NCBI RefSeq assembly: GCF_015832195.1
Contig: NC_052016.1
Span: forward strand, 83,055,047 to 83,119,046
DNA from: Motacilla alba alba
Taxonomy: Eukaryota > Chordata > Aves > Passeriformes > Motacillidae
Reading direction: 5' to 3'
Length of the DNA: 64,000 bases
Shown: positions 24,730 to 34,330 of the stretch, piece after piece
Numbering within the stretch: the first letter of the stretch is position 1
Layout of the letters: each line of letters begins with the position of its first letter
Translations under genes and position numbers: made by a program
Notes under the pieces: model-generated
What the model saw: only the letters and a program-made list of their open reading frames with translations
The model's database searches: none
What the model was told of the DNA's origin: nothing

Positions 24730-25860
24730 TAACCTCTATCCCTCTCTAACGAAACAGCCCCCATGAGAATGATTTTTCCAAGCTGAATTATGCTATAAGG
24801 ATTAGTTTTTACCTCCTATCTTTTCCTCACTCTTAGCACTTCTATCTTCTTCTTCTTGAAATCTTTTCAATCTCTGCTCCCAGGTCTATGTTCTTTTCTT
24901 ATTCTTTGCTTCTTTTTTTCCCTTCCAATATAGTAGTTTTAGCTGAAGGTCCTCTAGGGTCTGTAGAGTCTGTCCATTCCCTTCTTCCACTATGCCATAC
25001 CTCAGGGTAATCTCATCTAACAGCAATCTAATGTACCATTTCTTTTTCTACTGGGAAGGCGTGTAATTTACTATCAATACCAATCCTGTTTCCTTCCACT
25101 CAAGCTAAAATCTTGTTTCTCTGATACCTCTAGGTAAGAACATGATCTGTTCTAAAGTTTACCTGCATTGCCTATCTCTGCAGCAGCTTCTGTCCTTTTA
25201 GAAGGTGTTGTATGAACGCAGATATCAGTCTCTGTTTGCAATTTCTTCCAGACTACATCCATATATTTTAGAGCAATTATACACCATACCAAATAAACCT
25301 CTTTTTCTTGCATTGACATACTTTTATCCAGGCTCCCAGCATCATGTGTCATCCTTTTTCTGGCCTTGACGAATGCAATCTTGCTTCTGCTCAGCAGTCT
25401 TGCTAATGTTTTCAGAATGCTGTAAGGATTGGTTTTCCTCTGTGTTTTGAGGTTTTAAAGTTTCCCTTTGCGGCTATCCATTGGATCTCCCTTTTTATTA
25501 AATTAAAATAAGCTTTCTGTTAACTTCATAGCTTATCCATTGTTCTCATCATTTCAAACAGAGAACTGTCTCACAACCAGCCTCCATCATTGTTCTTGAT
25601 CTTGATTCTTATTAGGAGCATCCTAAAGCAATCCTCTTTCATCATTTTGCTGAAATTATGTCCACAAAGAAACAGTAAAATTATTATCATCTGTGCTATT
25701 CATGTGCTACATATTTCCATTGTCTGTTATTCTTTCCAATTTTAGTTTCTCTTCTTTTGAATAACAGCTTGTCTCCATTCTCCTATAATGCTCAATCTGT
25801 ATAATTTCTTTTCTCCTGTTTTTTTCTCCCGGCCTTTTTTTTTTTTTTCAGCAGTCTTGA
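24730..25860 (+). mobile_element. Degraded ancient LINE copy (L2/CR1-clade RT tail), approximate limits
   Basis: The plus strand is markedly pyrimidine-rich over about 1.1 kb, unlike its flanks. Within it, 25350-25620 follows the order of conserved blocks I recall from old amniote LINE-derived repeats that encode the C-terminal part of an L2/CR1-clade reverse transcriptase. These are a 'ttctggccttgac' block (about 25359), a 'ttcagaatgctgtaag' block (about 25411) and a 'tatccattggatctccc' block (about 25475). In the frame at 25487-25531 the codons read L-P-F-Y-stop-I-K-I-S-F-L-L-T-S, matching the LP-x-Y-R-I-K-F-K-L-L-L-T pattern of this domain with one stop and a few changes. The outer limits are set only by the pyrimidine bias. 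It is non-functional debris with many stops. An alternative is a decayed processed transcript. Confidence 0.42.
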
Positions 25861-27501
25861 TTTATAGTTAGAGTTCATGGTAGTAATATTAATTAAAAGA
25901 AAAAAAATAGGGAAGCATTGCAGGATTTGGTGTAATACAAATTGATACGCTGTTAACAAGGTGGGACTAGAAACTAATTGTAGTTATTTTACGTAAAATC
26001 TTACAATTATTTACTTTTGATGGCTAAGGAATATTTAAATGATTATGCAATACTGTAGTTTCATTTTTTTCAATGAAAAATTCTGTTGAAAAAATTTACT
26101 GCCAGGAAAAATAGAATAATGAAAAAAGGAGTGTATGCAGATTCATAATCTTGAAAATGAACACGCAAGGTTACAAGTGATCCTATGTTCCTTTCAACAT
26201 CACAAATTTGTCCCAACCCTCATAGTTCTTGAAGTGGCAGTATCCACTCTGGCTGGTTGACAGTGGATTCAGAATATTATTCTATACAGCTCAGCTGTGT
26301 TGTGTTGTATTATTATAACTTGAATCTTTTCGATTTCCATGTGCAGTGCCATATTGTGCAGCAAGAACTCCTCCAGTCAAAAGAAGACTTATTTCTGAAT
26401 TACCATTCTTCAATAACAGAATTCAGCAACCATGCTTATTAAATCAAAACTTTGGAAAAGGAAGCATAAACCCAATAGTCCATATAGATGAGAAATATGT
26501 TTCTCAATATTTGAATTGCTCAGATGTGAAAATCAGTGCAAGCTATACAATCACTCTTCTAATGTGCTTATGAAGGGATTTTCATAACAATGCAATCTCA
26601 CCCATTGCATGGTTTATTTCTTCAGGGTAACAGTACTGACTAATTTCAAATTATTTTTATAGGGTGAAGATATAAATCAGAAAATCTTACACCCTGTAAA
26701 GCACAGGGAAGGGTTCCATAACTGAAGCTACTTTACAGCAATGGGCTACTCCATCAAATTAGAGAGGTTTTTCTCTCCCAAAATTTGGAAGGAAGCTGTG
26801 AAACTAATTTGAAGTTTTGGCACATAAACCTCTGAGAGTTAGATAGTCTGATTGTAGTTTGATCATTTCTTGGAATGGACAAACTCTTTTTCTCTACATC
26901 TGATTTAAAAGCGTAATTCAACTTCCATTTTTCTTTCTTTTTTTTTCTACTTTTAAACAACTAGATTTCTATGGACAAGATCTTCTCACTGTATTATCTT
27001 TTTGTTAGAATTCCTTTGCCCTCCTATTTTTTTTTCACCAGACATTTTTAGTACCCATGAAAAGCCACTTTGAATTGGAGTCAAGTTGTTAAACAACAAA
27101 ATTCAGAGGGCCTTGGAAGAAGGCAGAACAAGCTAATTCATTTATTTCATAAACTTCATATGAACAATAATTCTAGCACATGCAGACTGAAGGCAGGCAA
27201 TTCTCCAAATCTAGACAAAAAGTAATTGATTTAGTCATGGTCTAAATTAAATGTTATTAACTATTTTAGCTCTTTTTTATATATACTTCATTTATTCTGT
27301 AGGCTTGTTTGCATAAACTCATATCTCACAATCAGAATATTGCAATGTCTAATTTAGTATTTTAGACAAAGAGATGTCATTTAAATAACTCTTGTCATCT
27401 CTCCACTGCACTGTTTGGTTAGTTAAGTTCCCTGCTATAACCATTTTGCTTGCCCATATAAAGATTTGTTTGCACTCATCTCTTAAATCTGAGGATTCCT
27501 T

Positions 27502-27595
27502 AAAAAAAAACAAACCAGAACCAACCTCTCCCAAAAAAAGCAGAAAACAAACCAAGCAAACAAAAAAAATCCAAATAAACAAGCAACAACAAAAA
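27502..27595. repeat. A-rich tract with C interruptions
   Basis: Just over 90 nt dominated by A runs with CAAACC, CAAGCAAAC and CAACAAC-like interruptions. It is similar in character to the tract at 21898-21967. Shadow frames rich in Lys/Gln arise from it on the plus strand. Confidence 0.8.
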
Positions 27596-27720
27596 CTCCA
27601 CATGTGCAGCTACATTCTCTAGGAGGAAAATTGAGTTTAAAATTCATGTGCAAAATTAAAGGTTCTAATTGGCACTGTATGCCCAATGCATGACTCTGGA
27701 TAACCATTTTTCTAACATAT

Positions 27721-27740
27721 CAATTGCTTTACAGCAATTG
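27721..27740. repeat. Perfect 8-bp-stem foldback, TTAC loop
   Basis: CAATTGCT (27721-27728) and AGCAATTG (27733-27740) are exact reverse complements with a 4-nt loop. Each arm contains the CAATTG palindrome. Probably chance. Confidence 0.7.
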
Positions 27741-29778
27741 CAGCTGCTCATCCACCTAAATGTTCACAATGAGCTAGCACCACAACGCAAAGGACCAGTG
27801 GGTGTGATAAAGGCTATATTCCTGCAGACACCCTATTCCAGTATTTCCCTCCTGACTTCCCTAGCTCCATGTCCTCAGTTTCCCAGCTGCAGACTGGTCT
27901 GCAACAGATACTCGTCCTGAGTAAATTTCTTGTCAATGAGCTGGGAAGATAGCTGAAGCCACAAGACTTGTGGAACATAAATCCCTAACCCTCCTTTACT
28001 TCACAAACCAGAGAGCTCAGGTCTCTGCCTTTTTGCTCTTGTTGCACAGCTGACCAGCTTTGCAGGAACAGGGAAATATTTTCAGGGAGTGGTGTAGGGT
28101 GGAAATGGGGATAGCAAATGAAGTGTGAAGAACTGCAGGGATAGCAGTTTTGCACTTTTGATGCATAAACAATTTAGGAGGCTTGCCATATACTTTGTAT
28201 TTTTCTACTGCTCTGGGCCTGCGAAACACCAGGAGTATGACCTGTCTTCTGACTGACAGGTTAGCTCATTGCACATGTAACAAGCAAATGTGTTGGGAGG
28301 ACTATTCCAAGCAAATACAAAAATAGAGTACTTAACTTTGGGGTAGGATGATCACTTCAGAGACGCTTTAGGTTTAATTAATTCCAATACCCTGAAAGCA
28401 AGCAGGAAATCACAAAACATTGACTTTGGTATGTTTTGTGTGTTTAGTTTGCCTGAGTCTTGTGCCTGCAGTTTTTAAAGATGCATGGAAATGTTAAACC
28501 ACAAACCAGCAAAAGCAGTGAAAAAGTAATTCTGAGGAATGGATGTGCTCTGTCCTTTTCTTTCCCAAAGAGAGACGTGCTTTAAATTGAGTGGCCCATA
28601 CTTGAGTTCTGCAATTTGTAACAATAGCTACCTACTGCTAGCAACACCAGATATTCAAGGATATTCCTCTGCTTTGTGGGGTGTGTTGGGTAATATTAAG
28701 CTTGTATTGTTCATATTTATACATCAAATGTTGTAGGGAAAAAATTAAGTAACCAAGCCAAAAGAAAAAACACACAGTTTTAATTTAAACTGATTCTTCT
28801 TATTAATTCCTTTAAGAGTTAATTTTTTTCTTTATTAAAAAAAAGATATTCAAAGTATTTATTTTTTCAATGAATTTAAAATTAAAAAGAAAAAAAAAAC
28901 TGTGCTAAGATGCAGAAGGAACCACAACATTTATAATTTTCTAAACTCTTTTCATAATGTACTTGGACTATTGTTACTATTTACTAAATGACATGCACAG
29001 AAATTAGGAACCTATTGAAAATTATTCACAGACATATCTCCTAATGAAAAAGTAACTTTTAGAATTTAGTGCAAGCATGTAGGAGGCTAATGTAATGTTT
29101 CTGCCAGCTATCTTGCCCAGGGATCAAGCAATCATGGGAACTGAAACCATTTTAAGGGGGAATTATCACAGTTGCTATACCTTCCATAAGAATAAGGACA
29201 ACTGTCCCTTTCTGACATTACCCTGCTGGGTGACAGAGTATTATGTGGTCCTGAAATGCTGTGACTGTTAAACTCTACAATCCGATTCTTACAGGTCACT
29301 GAAAACACTTTGAAATGCTTTTTTATAGCTCAGCCACAGATAAATGAAGCAGAAAATGTCTGTGTTTGAGACTTGTCAATTAAAGAAGAAAAAAAATCTT
29401 TGCTTTTTCTGCCCTTGTTTTGACAGATTTATTTTCATTTCTCTAGTAGAAGATTTTGGTTTTTTAGAATTTAAAAGACTGAATATGTGGAAATGAAGCC
29501 TTCAGTTTTGAACAAGGGAATAGAATTTCTGCATTGTACAAGCATGTGAGATTTGCTAAAATATTTTGCAGTCCTCTCAGCGGTACTGTTTTACCTTTAA
29601 ATTTTGTTGCCTGATGCATTAAGGAGTAAGGTACATGTGTTCTCTGCAGTTGCTTTGAATCTTTGACATACAAGTATTTTTAAAAATGTACCTTGGGCCA
29701 ATGTCTATTGGGACATGCACAGGACTAAACTACATGAACTGCAAAAAAAAAAAAAGTGCTTGTACAGATAAGACAACC

Positions 29779-29860
29779 CTCTCCTCTCCTCTCCTCTCCT
29801 CTCCTCTCCTCTCCTCTCCTCTCCTCTCCTCTCCTCTCCTCTCCTCTCCTCTCCTCTCCT
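29779..29860. repeat. (CTCCT)n microsatellite, about 16 copies
   Basis: About 82 nt of uninterrupted pentanucleotide repeat, pure pyrimidine on the plus strand and pure purine on the minus strand. The lack of interruptions implies recent expansion or active length variation. Long mirror-symmetric homopurine-homopyrimidine tracts can form intramolecular triplexes (H-DNA). It produces artificial Leu/Ser/Pro-rich and Glu/Arg-rich frames. Confidence 0.97.
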
Positions 29861-31636
29861 TTCAGATTTTTTATTTCACTAATCCATAGGGCATTATAAA
29901 TTAATTTTAGCAAAAACACTAACAAAACAAGTATTGCTAGTGTAAATCATTCCCATGAACTGTACAAGTAGTTCACAGCTCATTTTTTATATTCTCTTGT
30001 CAATATGGAAAATCCTTACACTTTCCAGCTTGAATGCATGGATGTGGACCTTGGAACCTTATGATTGAGGTTGGGGTACAGCTTCCTTCCTGATTTTAAG
30101 CATGAATTGAAAATTTTCTGCATGATATCTTTACACCAGGTTGACTGGTGTATCAGTTCCCTTTACAGTGAAGGGGATTTCTAGGCCCAAGTTCACTGTT
30201 ATTGGCCATGTCTAAAAAAGAATATCACTGGAAAGTCTATTGTACTATATCTAAGTCATATTCTGCTAGATAACACTGCAGCCAGAAGTCCACATATGAG
30301 AAATTTCTTTTTCAAGTTAAGGCTTGAGGGGTACTAGATACAGTTGGTGCAAAGGCAAGTTTCTGTAGTTTCCTATCTGCTCTCCCTTCTACTGGTTCCT
30401 ATGCACCAGTGCAATAAAACTCTGTCTAACAGGAGGCTGTAGACAGAGTCTACATCAAGAAGAAAAATTATTCCTCGCCAGGTCTGATCATGTGTATTTT
30501 CCCATATATGTTTGAAGATCCTGTGATACTTGGCAGGATTTAAAGTCTCACCAGAGAAGTGCCACTGAAAACATGAAGGACAAGTGACAGATTTTAGTCT
30601 GTTTTCAAAAAACAGAAGCTAACTATAGATGGGATTTACACAGTTTCCTCTGTTTTTTTTCAAAAGCTGGAATGACAGACAGAAACCAAGTTCCTTGCAA
30701 CAGACAACTATCTGTTTCTCCTCACTGAAGCCCGTTTCTATCCCACTGAGGTTATGTGGGTGCATTATCTATACATATTCTGTATTAAGATATCTGTGTT
30801 CTGCATGTTTCTCTATCATAGAGTGAGGAAATCATTTAATAATACTGCCTAGAGCTTTCCATTTAAACTTTCATTGCATCTAGTAAAACTGCTAAGTGAA
30901 CGAGCATTGACTTTCTGAGATAAAAATAAACCCATCGTGCTTTAATTTTTTTTGGCAAAGAACCAGCATTTCATAATTTCATCCTTTTGGTTTGTTATGG
31001 GCTATAACTCAACTTTAATGATCTGATTCAGTGAAGTAATAAAATCCCAGCTTCACTTCAGCTTTTTTTCTTTAAAATAGCCAGATTTATTGGTTCATAC
31101 ATGGTTTTTAACATCTGCAGGTCAGAAACTGTCAAATTGCTTAGACCAAGGTATGTGTTTGTTACTTGGGCACAAGTGAACACATAGATTTCTGTATTAG
31201 AATTATCAAAAGACAGATGATTGTATCACTAGTGATGAATGACTCCATGGTTCTCTGTCAGGTTTTTTATTTATTTCTTAGGTACTGTCACCCAAATTTT
31301 AGCACAGAAGAAAACAGTTTAATCAGAACCAAAAGGATGAAGTGTTTGAGGAACTGATAGACATTTATACATATTTATACATATTTGAGGAAGGTGAATG
31401 AGATAATACATTGAATATTACAGTTTAAATTATGCTTGTTTAGGAAATATGATAGAAATAAGAAAAATATCTACTATTTCAATTAGATATAAAAAAATAC
31501 ATAAGAAGAAGGCACAGAATTAACTGATTTACAATCAAAATTGAGAGGGAAAGTGTAGTTGCCAATATTTACTTCCCTTGACTAAATTTTTTTTCATCAA
31601 ATTAGGTGTAGACAGGTAGGGTAGAATTACAGGGGA
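29861..31636. other. Unannotated AT-rich non-coding DNA
   Basis: I see no gene, RNA gene or recognisable repeat here. A short tandem repeat of a TTTATACATA-like unit sits at about 31363-31387. Confidence 0.6.
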
Positions 31637-31846
31637 AGGATCATGTCCCTTGTCCTTCTGGCAATGATTTTCCTAATGAAGCCCAGAAGTCTGCTGGCCA
31701 TCTTTGCCCTGGAAGCACATTCCTGTTTCATGTCCAGCTTGGCCCAGAGGGCCTTCTTTGCAAAGCTGCTTTCCACCTTTTAGTCCACAGTATAACCTGT
31801 ATGAGGGTATTCCTTCTTACAGGCAGGACTTTGCATGTACCAAGAG
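31637..31846 (-). mobile_element. CR1 LINE fragment, RT-end region (minus strand)
   Basis: Read on the minus strand, this segment gives the CR1 order near the end of the reverse-transcriptase ORF: a block for 'atgcaaagtcctgcctgtaag', then a block matching 'aagctggacatgaaacagga', then 'atggccagcagacttctgggc', then 'attgccagaaggacaaggga'. These are typical CR1 3'-ORF sequences. The copy has small indels and no open frame. It abuts a CR1 piece in the opposite orientation at about 31850, so it is part of a rearranged or nested CR1 cluster. Confidence 0.78.
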
Positions 31847-31849
31847 GGA

Positions 31850-32015
31850 GGTCAAACCTGGAACCAGAGAGGCTTCCTAGAGACCTGGTCGATGCCCCTA
31901 AGCTGTCAGTGGTTGGGAGACATTTGGGCACGGCCCTCAGTAATACACTTCAACTTTTAGTCAGCCTGAGGTGGTCAGGCAGTTGGACTAGTGATTGTCT
32001 CTTCCAGCTGAGATG
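31850..32015 (+). mobile_element. CR1 LINE 3'UTR tail (plus strand)
   Basis: The order 'ctgtcagtggttgggagac', 'atttgggcacggccct', 'cttcaacttttagtcagcct', 'gaggtggtcaggcagttgga' and 'cttccagctga' is that of the 3'UTR of a common avian CR1 subgroup, which normally ends in an ATTCTATT-like repeat. That terminal repeat is missing. The sequence passes directly into a CR1 ORF2 fragment from a different part of the element. Confidence 0.75.
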
Positions 32016-32400
32016 GGGAAACATAGTGGCAGAGGATAAGGAAAAGGCTGGGGTACTTAATGCCTTCTTTGCCTCAGTCTTTAATTGTAACACCAGTTGT
32101 TCTCAGGGTACCCAGCCCCCTGAGCTGGGAGACAGAGGTGAGGAGCAGAATGATGCCCCCCTAATCCAAGGGAAAATGGTCAGCAACATGTTACACCACT
32201 CAGACACACAAAAGCCTAAGGGGCTGATGGGATCTGCCCGAGTGTACTGAGAGAGGTGACAGAAGGATTCTGAGCTAATTTTCATCATTTACTGGCAATC
32301 CCGACTAACCAGGGAGGCCCCAGCTGACTGGAAGTTAACATGGTAATGTAACAGCCATCTACAAGAAAGGTTGTAAGGGCAATCTGGGGATATACAGGTT
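32016..32400 (+). mobile_element. CR1 LINE ORF2 fragment (linker before RT, plus strand)
   Basis: In the plus frame from about 32035 the translation contains N-A-F-F-A-S-V-F, then G-T-Q-P-P-E-L, then L-I-Q-G-K-M-V, the conserved stretch of CR1 ORF2 between the endonuclease and reverse-transcriptase domains. Downstream nucleotides (about 32290-32380) continue with the CR1 'ctaaccagggaggccccagctgactgg' region, split by a frameshift and stop codons. ORF2 would encode the endonuclease/reverse transcriptase that copies CR1 RNA at the target site, but this fragment is dead: there is no start, no catalytic domain is complete, and the frame is broken after about 32250. Confidence 0.87.
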
Positions 32401-32404
32401 TCCT

Positions 32405-32641
32405 CTTCAGCAGGAAAAACAGCTTTCCTGGAGCTTTAGAGGCTAAAATTATTTGCTCTTAAACATTTGAAAGTACTATCCAGGGAAGTGGTGGACTCAC
32501 CATCCCTGGAAGTATTCAAGAAACGATTCCATGTGGCACGTAGTGCACTGGTCTAGCTGATATGGTGGCATTCAATCAAGGGTTGGGCTCAATGATATTT
32601 TAAGTATTTTCTAACCAAAATGATTCTGTGATTCCATGATC
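32405..32641 (+). mobile_element. CR1 LINE 3' end (plus strand)
   Basis: The segment includes 'ccagggaagtggtggact', 'caccatccctggaagtattc' and 'gttgggctcaatgat', and it terminates in 'atgattctgtgattccatgat', a degenerate copy of the CR1 3' terminal octamer repeat. It is the true 3' end of a plus-strand CR1. With the upstream ORF2 piece it is explained most simply as one CR1 copy with a large internal deletion that removed nearly all of the reverse-transcriptase domain. Confidence 0.88.
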
Positions 32642-34215
32642 ATATGTCAGGAGTTGAGATCATACTTACATTCCCAAGGAAAAAAATTATGAAAGGAAAA
32701 GCTTAATGAAACACGTCATAATCGTACAGTCAATATGAAGAGGGGCTATGTTGTTTCTGTTCTTTTAATGAAGCAGTTCACTTCCCTGTAATTTCTGCTT
32801 CACGATATCCAGTTACTAAAAACATAATAAACATGGGCTGGGCGCTTTTTGCCTTGACTTGTAAATAACATTTGACTAATAACTTGCATGCAGGAGCAAG
32901 GACTGTGCATCACTGATTACGTTTGATCTTCAGATGGTAGAATTGAATCCTAAAATCCATTTTCCTGCAGCCAGTGAAAATCATGTATTCAGCTCCTACA
33001 GTCAGCACCTGCATTTCCAAAATTAGCAAACATTTTGAGATAGCTACATAGATATCAACAAATTGTGTGTCTAATATCTGTCTTTCATTGAGCAGTATTT
33101 CATTTTTAGCACGCTATTCTTTTCTCTTTTCAGAAACATAATTTCAAGACAAAAGTCATAAAGACTCCCCATGTGACGGGTGCAGACACCTGTGCACTTA
33201 CGCAGGCATGCATATATGCATTTAACACGCACCACGCACACTGCATACAATTTTTTTTGTCATTCAAATAAGAAACAGAAAAGAACATCAGGAGGGATGT
33301 GGTTCAATAATTACCTCTTTTTTTTTTAACACAGCATTAGGCTTTTCCCAGAACTTGCTCATGGATAATTCTCATCTACTCTACAAGTGCATGAGTTCTC
33401 CAGTAACTTCCTTCTCTGTTTTGGTGCACATAATTTTTTAAATAGGGGAAGAAACGGGCATTTTGGGAGTCCATTTTGGGGTCCATTTAACAGATTAATA
33501 TTTGAGGAATCAAAGGTTTGTAAGGTTCAATTTCCTTTTAAAATTCAAAGTCAGTTTCATTCTTATGAAATAAGTATTGATTTTCTGCAGAGAAATGCTA
33601 ATCAGAATGCTGCTGAAAAAGGAAAGGAAATTGAGTGTAGAAGAAAGGCACTGCGAAAGAAGATAGGAAATTTAGTGCCTCCTCTTTTCTGAAGGGAATA
33701 TTATTCTTGGAGGTTTGAGCTTGATGTCCAAGATTCTCCACAAAGCAAAGTCCATGAAAATAAATACTGACATTTCAGATACTTTTCTTGATATCATGCT
33801 TTTGTCATAGTGACATACTTCAAACTACACAGATTATTGCAACTGTTGACATTATGAATGCTTTTATGAGGTTTAAGACCAATCCTTAAATCAGGTCTCC
33901 TTTCTCCAAGAGCTTTGCTTAAGACCTGGAAAATATTAGGAATTCTTGTTCACTAATTCAAGGAGATATGGGGAATTCACAGAGGTCAGAATGAGAAGGA
34001 ACCACTGAGATCAATAGACACTGGTCCTGGAGTCAAGCTTCCATAGAATTTACATCTTGTGATGGATAGAGTCTTGTTCAGCCATTTCCTTCTACATAGA
34101 GCAGGACATTTTTTTTAGATTATCTTCCAGAGATGCCTCCAAATTTAATTTTTTTCCTTGATGCTATGGTAATCAGTGAAAATAAAGCTAGAGGACAGAA
34201 CCCAGCAGCTTCCAA
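32642..34215. other. Unannotated AT-rich non-coding DNA
   Basis: No supported gene. It holds a 14-bp perfect palindrome (ATGCATATATGCAT, 33208-33221) within an alternating purine-pyrimidine patch rich in CA/TG at about 33180-33245. Open frames are at most 101 codons and unrecognisable. Confidence 0.6.
33208..33221. repeat. Perfect 14-bp palindrome ATGCATATATGCAT
   Basis: A self-complementary 14-mer with an ATGCAT palindrome at each end, embedded in alternating purine-pyrimidine sequence. Such stretches can adopt cruciform or left-handed DNA under supercoiling. Homeobox/POU-type factors bind ATGCAT-like sites, but no function can be claimed. Confidence 0.75.
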
Positions 34216-34219
34216 TTCT

Positions 34220-34330
34220 GCACACCTAGTCTACATCCCAGCTCCACGTCAAGTTAAATTTTGGACAAGTTTCCCTTCTTCCTCCATTTCGTAACTTTCC
34301 AGTTTCCATTTGTAAAGATGTGGTGAAAGC
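34220..34330 (+). mobile_element. MIR-like SINE remnant
   Basis: The sequence 'atcccagctcc' followed by 'attttggacaagttt', a pyrimidine-rich stretch, and 'ccagtttccatttgtaaagatg' keeps the order of the central MIR/CORE-SINE blocks: 'aatcccagctc', 'accttgggcaagtt', 'cagtttcctcatctgtaaaatg'. MIR-type SINEs are ancient and shared by amniotes. The match is heavily diverged and comes from visual alignment only. Confidence 0.4.

Larger units (their letters stand above)
25861..29778. other. Unannotated AT-rich non-coding DNA
   Basis: No supported gene. It holds an A/C-rich tract (27502-27595), an 8-bp-stem foldback (27721-27740) and a very AT-rich patch around 28780-28900. Short open frames have no recognisable content. 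Confidence 0.6.

Noticed and set aside
25133..25155. AGAACA...TGTTCT inverted pair resembling a steroid-receptor response element
   Set aside because: The half-sites are separated by 5 nt instead of the 3 nt that receptor dimers require.
31801..32250. 149-codon plus-strand open frame
   Set aside because: Its second half is recognisable CR1 ORF2 linker and its first half is read through CR1 3'UTR and antisense CR1 DNA. It is a repeat mosaic, not a host gene.
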